This document shows positions 1 to 7,393 of a stretch of 53,136 nt of DNA, piece after piece. Where the stretch lies: NCBI GenBank assembly GCA_002504845.1, contig DATW01000049.1, positions 1 to 53,136 on the forward strand, written 5' to 3'. The notes beneath the pieces are model-generated. The model worked only from the letters and a program-made list of their open reading frames with translations, did not search any database and was not told the DNA's origin. Source of the stretch: Euryarchaeota archaeon UBA250. GTDB lineage: Archaea; Thermoplasmatota; Poseidoniia; Poseidoniales; Thalassarchaeaceae. Position 1 is the stretch's first letter; every line of letters begins with the position of its first letter. Made by a program: the position numbers and the translations under genes.

Positions 1-1161
1 AGTTATGCTATCAAGAACAGAGATGGCCGTTTCTAGGGATCTCGGATTTGTAGTCATAGTATTCCCATAGACGCCCACGACATACGTCTTCGATGCTCTT
101 TCACTCATGCCCAATACTGAAAGCGGATATTGTCCCGCATTGAGCGCCTTGGACCATGTCTCAAAGTCGGGCACCTCACAATCTTCGAAACCGGGATAAT
201 CTACAATACTTAGACAGCCCTGCCCCCTCAAACCTGCTTGTATCGAGTCGATCAGAAGGAAAGAGCCATGCATATTGGATAGTTTTCTTGCAATGTCATA
301 GAAATCTCTCGTAATCGAAAGCCCAGGGTTTCCTTCACCCATCACGGGTTCCATCGCAACGAGTTCGATGAAAGCATTGTTTTCCTCTGCTTCCTTGAAA
401 ACAGATTGAAGTTTATCAATATCATTTGGAGGAACCAGTTTGACTCCCTCTCGATTTCTAAATGAAGCAAGTTTATCACGGTATTTAGGCAGGCATGAGT
501 CTGAAATCGAGGCAGGTCGGTCGGTTCGTCCATGGAAGCCATGGTCCAAAGCGACAGTCCAGATTTTCTTTCCTTCATGCGGCCCACCTACGTCGGTCAT
601 CAATCTAGCATTAATATCTGCAATTCGCATCGCTACAGTAACAGATTCCGAACCGCTATTCATGCATATGAATCTGTCAAATGGGCAATTTTCACGACTG
701 TGCCCTACTTCTGTTCTTATGGCCTCAGCGAATCTCATATGGGTCAGCGAGGGAGTCATGACATTAGCCATCACATGTGACTCAGACATTGCAGACATGA
801 CTCGTGATGGGGAATGACCCATTCCAAGCATGCCATATCCTCCGTTGTCGTGTATCACAGCGCCATGAGTTGTTACTATCCAAGGGCCCTTGGCTGCAAG
901 AGGTATGTACGGATTTACAGTTGATGGCTCGTAGAAATTCACGTAATACTTCTGAAGCTCCTTCGCAAAATCTGCTTCATCGAGGCTTAGAAGGAGTTCT
1001 TCAATAGAAGAATCCATCTGGCCTCTGGCAAGCATAGCCAGATCTATTGCCAAATCGAGATTGGGGTCGCTACTAAGGAATGAATCGATGGATTCGCTGC
1101 TAAGGCCATAGGTAAATGCCGGTCCGGAAGAGGATCTGAGCAGTTCGATTCGGCTATCCAT
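1..1161 (-). CDS. Class III (PLP) aminotransferase, 3' end cut by window
   Basis: Reading from the ATG at 1161 gives 387 residues that run off the window edge, so the C-terminus is missing. The fold-type I, class III signature is visible: a phosphate-binding stretch MNSGSESVTVAMRIA, an aromatic-His segment DHGFHGRTDRP, EPVMGEGNPG, the cofactor Asp in LLIDSIQAGLRGQG, and the Schiff-base Lys in TWSKALNAGQYPLSVLG. Family members move an omega- or alpha-amino group (ornithine, acetylornithine, lysine, GABA) to 2-oxoglutarate; the substrate cannot be read here. The usual D-E-x-Q motif is D-S-I-Q. An in-frame stop lies upstream with no other ATG, fixing the start. An ALDH7-like dehydrogenase at 19 kb would suit a lysine 6-aminotransferase, but that link is speculative. 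No shadow frame competes convincingly. Confidence 0.85.
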   Translation of the reverse strand, partial: MDSRIELLRSSSGPAFTYGLSSESIDSFLSSDPNLDLAIDLAMLARGQMDSSIEELLLSLDEADFAKELQKYYVNFYEPSTVNPYIPLAAKGPWIVTTHGAVIHDNGGYGMLGMGHSPSRVMSAMSESHVMANVMTPSLTHMRFAEAIRTEVGHSRENCPFDRFICMNSGSESVTVAMRIADINARLMTDVGGPHEGKKIWTVALDHGFHGRTDRPASISDSCLPKYRDKLASFRNREGVKLVPPNDIDKLQSVFKEAEENNAFIELVAMEPVMGEGNPGLSITRDFYDIARKLSNMHGSFLLIDSIQAGLRGQGCLSIVDYPGFEDCEVPDFETWSKALNAGQYPLSVLGMSERASKTYVVGVYGNTMTTNPRSLETAISVLDSIT

Positions 1162-1292
1162 CGAGCAACGCAGGAGTAGGCCATCAAATGAATATTCGCT
1201 GTTTGATTCAAATTTACAGTGCGGTGTTTGAAGGGCTGATAATCAATCTAAAAAATAAAAAATGATTCAATAATTAAATTGATATTTTATCT

Positions 1293-1330
1293 ATAATAAT
1301 AAATTTTCAATTGAAAAATTAAATTATTAT
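1293..1330. promoter_or_regulatory. AT-rich near-palindrome between divergent genes
   Basis: The 247-base gap between the aminotransferase and the next gene holds about 100 bases of almost pure A/T (roughly 1240-1345). At its centre TTTTCAATTGAAAA (1304-1317) is a perfect palindrome, flanked by near-matching arms running ATAATAAT at 1293 to ATTATTAT at 1330. A TATA-like AATTATATG lies at 1338-1346, ahead of the rightward gene. A bidirectional promoter with an operator is the simplest reading. Low-complexity A/T sequence makes palindromes likely by chance. Confidence 0.4.
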
Positions 1331-1408
1331 TCGATTGAATTATATGCCGGCTTGCTGCTCGAGCCGCGTAGATCGAGGGCAAGTGGGGTGCAGGTCGGAG
1401 GTAATCGA

Positions 1409-1978
1409 ATGAGTGAGAAGTTGGAAATACAGGAATTATTGCAAAAAGAAGTATATGTTGGAGACACTATGGTGGGAGTTATCGTCGGTGAACGATTTCA
1501 TCCACGGGATGAATTTGTCAGATCGATGCGCATCCAGGTATTGGACGGCGTTGCAGAAGAATACATGAGGAAGCCTGCGGATCATGCGCCTTTGCACAAA
1601 GAATTAGTCCACAGCATAAGGCCCGATGGTTCAGTTAAGTTATCGAAATCAATGCGCGAGCTTCAGAGAAGATGGCGAAACACCGTTAGGATCGATGAGC
1701 AGCTTTGGGCGCCTGATGAGTTAATGGATCGTGCAGTCATGGATAACGATGGGGTCGATATAGGCAATGTCGTTAGTCTTGTCAAGGTAAAGAGAACTTA
1801 TCGAGGGGTTGTGGTAGACGTACACGGTGTCCTTCAACGAAGAATGGGTCTTCCTGATCAAATTATAATCCCGGTAACTCAACTAGCTAGAACTACTGCT
1901 TATCTCGATGAAATAATTCTGAGATGTCCGCTCAATAGGCTCCTCTCTCTCCCAAGTTATTTACAACTCAACGAGTGA
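1409..1978 (+). CDS. Tandem PRC-barrel-like protein, function unknown
   Basis: 189 residues, soluble, no cysteine pair or membrane segment. The ATG at 1409 follows a good ribosome site (GGAGG, 1398-1402), so a longer frame opening at TTG 1352 is not used. Two halves resemble PRC-barrel units: residues ~10-75 contain VGDTMVGVIVGERFHP and end in a hydrophobic strand HSIRPDGSVKLS. Residues ~110-175 contain DNDGVDIGNVVSLV, then a G-containing beta segment and PDQIIIPVTQLA. PRC-barrels are small beta folds found in photosynthetic reaction centre H subunits, RimM and archaeal division proteins. The assignment is by pattern only, so the role stays open. It stands alone, 3 bases from the tRNA-Ile end on the other strand. 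Confidence 0.7.
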   Translation: MSEKLEIQELLQKEVYVGDTMVGVIVGERFHPRDEFVRSMRIQVLDGVAEEYMRKPADHAPLHKELVHSIRPDGSVKLSKSMRELQRRWRNTVRIDEQLWAPDELMDRAVMDNDGVDIGNVVSLVKVKRTYRGVVVDVHGVLQRRMGLPDQIIIPVTQLARTTAYLDEIILRCPLNRLLSLPSYLQLNE

Positions 1979-1981
1979 ATA

Positions 1982-2059
1982 TGGTGGGCATGGCAGGATT
2001 TGAACCTGCGGCCTCCCGGTTATCAGCCGGGTGCTCCAGCCAAGCTAAGCTACACGCCC
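1982..2059 (-). tRNA. tRNA-Ile (anticodon GAT), CCA encoded
   Basis: The reverse strand folds as a full cloverleaf. The acceptor GGGCGTG pairs with CATGCCC (one G-T pair) and is followed by discriminator A. Anticodon arm CCCGG-CTGATAA-CCGGG reads GAT. T-arm GCAGG-TTCAAAT-CCTGC is complete. Bases 1982-1984 encode the terminal CCA. No intron interrupts the anticodon loop. Confidence 0.97.
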
Positions 2060-2167
2060 TGAGCGGCCTCCGGTGAGGCGCTGCTGATTTGAAGGTGCTC
2101 ATTCGCGCGGGGCAATGATGCTCACGTTCCGGCAAGGTCATGAGTGGCACGGGGCTCGGAAGACCAG

Positions 2168-3103
2168 ATGCCAGTAGTTAGTGGCCCGGCCTACACGGAG
2201 GTCGCAATGGGTCTTGCTAATGAGTTGGACATGCAGTACCTCCCTACTGAAACTCGTCGTTTTCCAGATGGCGAGGGGTATCTTCGTACTCCTGTTGAGG
2301 GTTTTGATTCAATGCGATCTGAACCGGTGATTGTAGTCTCCTCCACATTCCCAGATAATGGAATTGTTCAGACGATGATGATGCTGGCCGGTGTTGCCGA
2401 TATCCAAAAGGGTGATTTGTCTAACCTAAAGGGTGAAGGTGTACAGAATCTGGATGATTCGGGGCGAAGAATCTTGCTTGCAGTGCCGTACTATGGCTAT
2501 GCACGTCAAGATAAGCGATTCTCGGCCGGAGAAGTAATCGCTGCAGGGGTTATTGCTGATCATCTAGCAACAGCATGCGATGGGATTGTCATACTTGACA
2601 TCCATGAGCCCAAAGTCTTGGAATCTCACAAACATCCCATTCAATTTGTTACCGCGGTGCCTGAACTTTCTGAGTTACTCTCGAAAGATGTATCTCCAGA
2701 CTTCATTCTATCCCCTGACAAGGGAGCCATTGACAGGGCGAAGGAGGTTGCTGAAATCATAGGGGTCCCATACAGCTACCTTGAGAAGAAAAGGATTGAT
2801 GCACATACGATAGAACATACTCCAAAGGATCTTGATGTGTCTGGAAAGGTTGTGGCGATTGTTGATGACATGATTAGCACGGGCGGTACGATCTGTAGGG
2901 CGAGTGACGCCTTGCGCCGACAAGGTGCAACCGAAGTACATGCAGCATGCACACATGGGCTATTCACCTCAGGGGCTCTTACTAGACTCGTTAAGCACGT
3001 TGATGGCGTATACAGTACTGATTCGCTATCCAATCCGCGTGCTGTCGTTTCAGGTGCACCGGCCCTAGCCCGAGGCGTCAAGAAGTTGTTGACCGCCCTG
3101 TGA
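2168..3103 (+). CDS. prs: Ribose-phosphate pyrophosphokinase (PRPP synthase)
   Basis: Transfers pyrophosphate from ATP to ribose 5-phosphate, making PRPP for purine, pyrimidine, histidine and NAD synthesis in the cytosol. 311 residues from the ATG at 2168, the usual archaeal length. The N-terminus MPVVSGPAYTEVAMGLANEL fits the family; a GTG at 2144 would add eight residues. Key motifs: RRFPDGEGYLR near residue 30, an ATP loop YGYARQDKRF near 115, DIHEPKVLESHKHP near 145, and the PRPP loop VDDMISTGGTI near 230. The gene lies just upstream of the ribosomal trio and on the same strand, with a separate TATA-like element between them. It supplies PRPP used in the pyrimidine pathway, to which the nearby pyrBI also belong. 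Confidence 0.95.
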   Translation: MPVVSGPAYTEVAMGLANELDMQYLPTETRRFPDGEGYLRTPVEGFDSMRSEPVIVVSSTFPDNGIVQTMMMLAGVADIQKGDLSNLKGEGVQNLDDSGRRILLAVPYYGYARQDKRFSAGEVIAAGVIADHLATACDGIVILDIHEPKVLESHKHPIQFVTAVPELSELLSKDVSPDFILSPDKGAIDRAKEVAEIIGVPYSYLEKKRIDAHTIEHTPKDLDVSGKVVAIVDDMISTGGTICRASDALRRQGATEVHAACTHGLFTSGALTRLVKHVDGVYSTDSLSNPRAVVSGAPALARGVKKLLTAL

Positions 3104-3126
3104 TAGGGCCCAATGTCCTGCGGTGC

Positions 3127-3134
3127 GTTTATAC
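3127..3134 (+). promoter_or_regulatory. TATA-box-like element before rpl7ae
   Basis: GTTTATAC lies 43 bases before the rpl7ae ATG. Archaeal transcription normally starts about 25 bases downstream of such a box, leaving a leader of roughly 20 bases that contains GAGG. It would drive the L7Ae-S28e-L24e operon. Confidence 0.5.
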
Positions 3135-3176
3135 AGGCCGCGTTCAGCGGCAGGACACAGCACGAGGATGATTCCA

Positions 3177-3557
3177 ATGAGTGTACACGTTGCCTTCGAA
3201 ACCCCACAAGATGTTCATGAGATTGTTTACGAGATGGTCAAGGCCCTCGGAAAAGATGGTAGAGGGGGCCTAAAGAAGGGTGCAAATGAAGTCACCAAGG
3301 CTGCTGAGAGAGGAACTGCTCTAATGGTAGTCATGGCCGAGGATGTGAATCCAAGCGAGCTACTAGCCCACATACCCATGATATGCAGGGAAAAATCAAT
3401 TCCATTCATGTACGTGCCAGATCAAGCATACCTGGCTGAAGCCGCCGGGATGTCTGATGGGACAAAGACTGCTGCAGTAGCTGTTGTTGATGTAAAGAAA
3501 GATGGTGAAGATCGATTTAACGAAGTTAAGGGCCACTATGAGACCCTCTCTGCTTGA
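3177..3557 (+). CDS. rpl7ae: Ribosomal protein L7Ae
   Basis: 126 residues. L7Ae binds kink-turns in 23S rRNA and, in archaea, also in C/D and H/ACA guide RNPs and RNase P. The family core is plain: KKGANEVTKAAERGTALMVV near residue 40, followed by AEDVNPSELLAHIP and the loop CREKSIPFMYVPDQAYLAEAAG. The start is placed at ATG 3177 (MSVHVAFETPQDV), which matches the family N-terminus; ATG 3168 would add three residues. The next gene begins 12 bases after the stop. L7Ae-S28e-L24e is a conserved archaeal order. Confidence 0.95.
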   Translation: MSVHVAFETPQDVHEIVYEMVKALGKDGRGGLKKGANEVTKAAERGTALMVVMAEDVNPSELLAHIPMICREKSIPFMYVPDQAYLAEAAGMSDGTKTAAVAVVDVKKDGEDRFNEVKGHYETLSA

Positions 3558-3569
3558 GGTGGTTGAAGG

Positions 3570-3788
3570 ATGTCACAAGAATCCTGGCCTGCCGAAGTGG
3601 TCGAAGTTGTCGGCCGTACAGGTATGACTGGTGAGGCAACTCAGGTGAAAGTACGGGTTAACGATGCCCCTAACCCTCGTGACATTGGCCGAATAATAAC
3701 CAGAAACGTTGTCGGGCCTGTTAGGATAGGAGATATCCTGATGCTGAGAGATACGGGTAGAGAAGCCCGTAAGCTCGGTGCGAGATAA
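3570..3788 (+). CDS. rps28e: Ribosomal protein S28e
   Basis: 72 residues, the normal size for this small OB-fold protein of the 30S subunit near the mRNA exit and platform region. The diagnostic C-terminus GDILMLRDTGREARKLGAR is almost the family consensus, and GRTGMTGEATQVKVRV forms the first strands. The gene starts 12 bases after rpl7ae and is followed by rpl24e after a 13-base gap, so the three are surely one operon. Confidence 0.96.
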   Translation: MSQESWPAEVVEVVGRTGMTGEATQVKVRVNDAPNPRDIGRIITRNVVGPVRIGDILMLRDTGREARKLGAR

Positions 3789-3801
3789 GGAAGTGTTGTC
3801 A

Positions 3802-3993
3802 ATGCCCGAAACGAGAATCTGCAGTTTCACCAGAGAAGAGATAGAGCCCGGTACAGGGATCATGTTTGTTCGGAGAGATGGTACAGTACTGTGGTTCAAA
3901 GACTCGAAAGCGAGAAAGAATCATGTAAACCTGAATCGTAATCCTCGGCGTCTTAAGTGGACACGAAGATATGAGAAGGGCGGTATCAAGTAA
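3802..3993 (+). CDS. rpl24e: Ribosomal protein L24e, zinc-ligand-poor variant
   Basis: 63 residues from ATG 3802 (MPETRICSF). The body is unmistakable L24e: EIEPGTGIMFVRRDGTVLWF and the basic tail NRNPRRLKWTRRYEKGG. L24e normally carries a C-x2-C plus C-x3-C zinc finger (CSFC and CSSKC). Here the first pair reads C-S-F-T and the second K-D-S-K-A, so three of four ligands are gone and zinc binding is unlikely. Loss of cysteines in ribosomal proteins (C- forms) is known for several families. The protein binds 23S rRNA at the subunit interface. It is the last gene of the trio; a separate promoter-like TATA follows. Confidence 0.94.
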   Translation: MPETRICSFTREEIEPGTGIMFVRRDGTVLWFKDSKARKNHVNLNRNPRRLKWTRRYEKGGIK

Positions 3994-4015
3994 GTCCTCC
4001 CATTCACAAAAACAG

Positions 4016-4024
4016 CCTATATCG
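4016..4024 (+). promoter_or_regulatory. TATA-like element before mutS-like gene
   Basis: CCTATATCG lies in the 92-base gap after rpl24e, about 60 bases before ATG 4086. A transcript start near 4045 would be typical. The evidence is motif and position only. Confidence 0.35.
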
Positions 4025-4085
4025 AGGTTGATTGGTGTTTTATTTCACCGATGTCATCAAGAACCCTACTTTTTCGATTGCCTCG

Positions 4086-6095
4086 ATGGACACATTGATC
4101 GCGATACCAGGGGTTGGTGAATCACTATCTCGAAGACTTATCGACGAGCTTGGTGATGAGGAAGAAGTTCTTCGCATCATCAAGAGCAAGGATGTAGCGT
4201 CTCTCTCGAAGATTGAGGGACTTTCCACAAATCGCGCGGTTCGCATAATCAATGAGTTTGGAGGGGATGGCAAAAGTATCGCTCAAACAAGCGATGCGCA
4301 GAAACTCCACGATCGTCTCCTCTGTGATATTGAGGCCCACATTTCTTCACTCCCTGCCAAGAAGCGATTGGGTGTCTTACAACCAATGGGCGTTGAATCA
4401 AGTATCGAAATTGAGGATCGTCGAAAGATGGTTTCTGAAGCAATATCATTCGTTGCAACAGCTCCATCTTCAGTGATTGAATGGGATAAAGGATCGAGGG
4501 GAGTTAGGAGTTTGAAGAGTCATGTTGGCAAGGTGGACAGAGTAATTGTTGTTCCAGATTCTACATCAGCACAGCAGATAAAGAACATGGAAAAATACGC
4601 CAGAATAGTAGTTCGTGGCATAAATGAGACTTGGAAAGACTACGAGGGGCTTCCCCGGGTAACATGGATCGGACCATATGCACCTGAAGAAATGCCGCCT
4701 GGTTGGGTGTTTTGTAAGATAGAAGATGATTTCCGGTCGATGATTCCCGAAATATCACTCCAATGGATTGAGAACAACAGAAACAGCCTTGAATCGCTCG
4801 TATATCTGAGTGATATCACTCTTGGATTAGACCCGCTTAGTGAGAGGATAAGGGATGCAATAGATGGTCTTGATGATCTTGTTTGGCTTCTCGAAGCAGA
4901 AGATGTCGGAGCAGATATTGAAAATCTCAGAGATGGACTATGGAGTGAAATCAAAGCGATAGAGGGTTCAGTAAATGACTCGATTGTGAATTCCACTTCT
5001 GAGGCCAGTCTTTCTCTAGATGGATCAGAAATGTTAGCCTACTATTCAGATGCCAACAGGCTTCAACACAGACTTAGGGGGGTGGTATCGGATTCGATAT
5101 CTGAGTCACTTGAATACGGACGCCAGAGACTTTCAGAATATCTAGAAATAAGTGGTATCTCAGTTCCAATAAACTGCTTTGAGAGTGAATATCCTTGTTC
5201 TTTCAGGAAGGAAACGATTGAGGTGATTGAACAAGACCTGGAACATATGATTTCGAATTTCGAGATTGAAGGCGCTATGGTTCGTGCAGAAAAGGCCTCC
5301 TTACTCGTCGGAAGGGCTCAGGATTCTATTTCTGAGATTATTGATATTGACATGTGGATTGGGATTGCAAAATGGGCGAGATATCGAAAATGCGTTCTTC
5401 CAGAAATTAAACCAAATGTGGAACCTAGTTGCTACTTCTCAGGTTTTAGACATCCTCTTCTTGGAGTTGATCCTATTCCTGTGAAGTATGGATTTGGAAA
5501 CCTCCCAGAACCGTGCCCAAAGGGGTCAATTGTACTCTTAACAGGGGCTAACTCTGGTGGGAAGACCTCGTTAATTGAGGGCATAGCTTCGATTCTCCTT
5601 CTTTCTCATGCTGGTTTGCCTGTTCCAGCAGATCAAGCGGTGGTTTCCCTAGCAGATGAGATTCATCTTTTGGCAAAAGTTACTGGAACTCAAAGTGCAG
5701 GTGCTCTGGAAAGGACCCTGATGGGGCTCTCAAGGATTGTTATTTCTAGCAAAAAGAAGTTCATACTGGCAGATGAGCTTGAGGCCATTACTGAACCAGA
5801 AGCAGCCTCTGGAATTCTAGCCGGATTACTAGACGCAGCTGCTTCGAATTCTTTGATATCGGTTGTTATGGTAACACATATAGGTGCCTCGATACGTAAG
5901 AAAATGATTGCAGAGGCGAGAATTGATGGAATTGAAGCCAGAGGGTTGGATGAGCAGATGGAATTAATCGTTGATCGGGTGCCTAGAATTGGAGTTCCAG
6001 CGAGATCCACCCCTGAATTAATCTTGAAAAGGCTGGAAGCTCGTACCAGCGGATCTGAATCTGACCTTTTTCGAAGTATAATTGAGCGCCTTTGA
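4086..6095 (+). CDS. MutS-like ATPase with N-terminal helix-hairpin-helix
   Basis: 669 residues from ATG 4086; a TTG at 4032 would add 18 residues with no family support. Residues ~1-60 form a HhH pair (LIAIPGVGESLSRRLIDELG, then SLSKIEGLSTNRAVRIINEFG) expected to grip DNA non-specifically. A long helical middle follows, then the MutS ABC-type ATPase: HPLLGVDPIPV, Walker A GANSGGKTS near residue 490, a signature-like segment SAGALERTLMGLSRIV, Walker B KFILADELEA, and a switch His in VMVTHIGAS. The mismatch-recognition domain of classical MutS is absent, so it belongs with archaeal MutS2/MutS5-like proteins, whose roles (recombination control or junction binding) are poorly known. No Smr nuclease domain is visible. 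It is the last rightward gene before convergent genes. Confidence 0.88.
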   Translation: MDTLIAIPGVGESLSRRLIDELGDEEEVLRIIKSKDVASLSKIEGLSTNRAVRIINEFGGDGKSIAQTSDAQKLHDRLLCDIEAHISSLPAKKRLGVLQPMGVESSIEIEDRRKMVSEAISFVATAPSSVIEWDKGSRGVRSLKSHVGKVDRVIVVPDSTSAQQIKNMEKYARIVVRGINETWKDYEGLPRVTWIGPYAPEEMPPGWVFCKIEDDFRSMIPEISLQWIENNRNSLESLVYLSDITLGLDPLSERIRDAIDGLDDLVWLLEAEDVGADIENLRDGLWSEIKAIEGSVNDSIVNSTSEASLSLDGSEMLAYYSDANRLQHRLRGVVSDSISESLEYGRQRLSEYLEISGISVPINCFESEYPCSFRKETIEVIEQDLEHMISNFEIEGAMVRAEKASLLVGRAQDSISEIIDIDMWIGIAKWARYRKCVLPEIKPNVEPSCYFSGFRHPLLGVDPIPVKYGFGNLPEPCPKGSIVLLTGANSGGKTSLIEGIASILLLSHAGLPVPADQAVVSLADEIHLLAKVTGTQSAGALERTLMGLSRIVISSKKKFILADELEAITEPEAASGILAGLLDAAASNSLISVVMVTHIGASIRKKMIAEARIDGIEARGLDEQMELIVDRVPRIGVPARSTPELILKRLEARTSGSESDLFRSIIERL

Positions 6096-6122
6096 TAGGT
6101 GATAACGAGATTTAACGCATAA

Positions 6123-6914
6123 TTAATCAATCTCGAAGAGTCTTTCCATGAGTTCTGAATCTAGTTCTATGGAATTGGATGGAATGTCCTGCAAATTGCC
6201 CCTCTTCTTTCCTGACATGAGTTCGAAGGCTCGTATAAGACGTCCTTTAATCATTAGATTGTAGATTTTCCATAGCCTATCCTCACCACTCGTACTATGC
6301 GACTTAACATCAAAATTAGACCATCCTGTCTCATCACGGGTTTTGGAGTCAGAATCAGAATCGCCTAATCTGATCAGAAGGTCGAACTGTTGTAAGAGTC
6401 TGATAGCCTCATTGACCGGCTCCTCTTCTCTGTGTCCGGAATTTCCATGGCCAAGGAGAGATCTTGTGAAAGGATTGGAATATTCAGTACGATGCAAGTA
6501 AGAGGGTAGTTTTCTCTCGTTTGTAAGGCCAAGATAATAATCGTAATTATAATTCGAAAGACACGTTTTTCCAGGGTTCCTGAGAGAGCATATTGTCCTA
6601 ACATTCGGATGATTCAACGCTGCTTCAACAAGCTCCTTTCCTCCTGATGCAGATACAAATGTTATCTTTTTTCTAATGGCTTCGTTAAAAAAATCTGTAG
6701 CATCTAAATGATTCATGGAACTAAGATCTTTTGTTATTCCAGATTCATCGCATGGCTTCCCATTATCGTGTCTTGGCCAAAGTGTCTCGCCATTTGCAAT
6801 GGCCAAGTTTACGATTCTCGTACCTCCGGCCTTCCTGAAATGCAAAAAGAAGTTGAGACGGCTGTCAGCCATGATTCTGGCTTGCTGGTTCGGGTTTGAA
6901 GTTTGGGCGTTCAT
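6123..6914 (-). CDS. Sulfotransferase-like P-loop protein
   Basis: 263 residues. The N-terminal FFLHFRKAGGTRIVNLA resembles the 5'-phosphosulfate loop of carbohydrate sulfotransferases (consensus FxHIPKTGGTS). RTICSLRNPGKTCLSNYNYDYY near residue 140 resembles the 3'-phosphate-binding strand (LRDPxxRxxSxY) that also contacts PAPS. These enzymes move sulfate from PAPS to sugars or lipids. No signal peptide or membrane anchor is seen, so action on the cytosolic side is likely. ATG 6914 has GGAG close upstream; ATG 6872 is an alternative. It follows pyrI by 15 bases on the same strand but has no evident metabolic link. Calling it a sulfotransferase rests on two motifs only; a related P-loop transferase is possible. 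Confidence 0.6.
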   Translation of the reverse strand: MNAQTSNPNQQARIMADSRLNFFLHFRKAGGTRIVNLAIANGETLWPRHDNGKPCDESGITKDLSSMNHLDATDFFNEAIRKKITFVSASGGKELVEAALNHPNVRTICSLRNPGKTCLSNYNYDYYLGLTNERKLPSYLHRTEYSNPFTRSLLGHGNSGHREEEPVNEAIRLLQQFDLLIRLGDSDSDSKTRDETGWSNFDVKSHSTSGEDRLWKIYNLMIKGRLIRAFELMSGKKRGNLQDIPSNSIELDSELMERLFEID

Positions 6915-6929
6915 GCTCCAGTATCTGAA

Positions 6930-7388
6930 TTAGATTAGTGATTCAATTATCTCGCCCACAGATTGTGCTCGGCCGCAATATGCGCATCTTATCTCCAGTG
7001 GATCTTGAGAAACGACTTGCAAACGATGGGGCAAGGGCTCATTCGGATTCTGAGTTATGCAATTGAAGAATGAGCATCTTGCAATGTTTACCAGTTCTGA
7101 GCCAAGTTCAATTTGTCTCTTCTCAGCTACACCGTAATTTCGGATGATTGCTATTGACGCTGAGGGGGCTATTAGAGCAAGTCGATCAAGTTCTTCCTGG
7201 CTTAATTCTCGATCTTCGATCTTGAGTACGTCCTTGCTGCCTACTTTGCTGCTGGGAACATTCATGACAAGTGAAATCGGATTTGAATGGGAGCCGTCGA
7301 TATGGAGCATGCGCATTACTTGAACAGCACTTCCAGATGGTATGTGATCAATCACAGTACCATTGCAGATAGCCGAAACTCTCCTCAT
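6930..7388 (-). CDS. pyrI: Aspartate carbamoyltransferase regulatory chain
   Basis: 152 residues from the ATG at 7388 (MRRVSAICNGTVIDHIPSG), which matches PyrI proteins; the open frame extends upstream only into pyrB. The N-terminal allosteric domain binds nucleotide effectors. The C-terminal zinc domain joins regulatory to catalytic chains and shows its four cysteines: C-x4-C in ARCSFFNCIT and C-x2-C in IRCAYCGR. PyrI lets CTP or ATP tune pyrimidine synthesis. The gene starts 5 bases after pyrB, as in most archaea and enterics, so the chains are co-translated. Confidence 0.96.
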   Translation of the reverse strand: MRRVSAICNGTVIDHIPSGSAVQVMRMLHIDGSHSNPISLVMNVPSSKVGSKDVLKIEDRELSQEELDRLALIAPSASIAIIRNYGVAEKRQIELGSELVNIARCSFFNCITQNPNEPLPHRLQVVSQDPLEIRCAYCGRAQSVGEIIESLI

Positions 7389-7393
7389 CTCAC

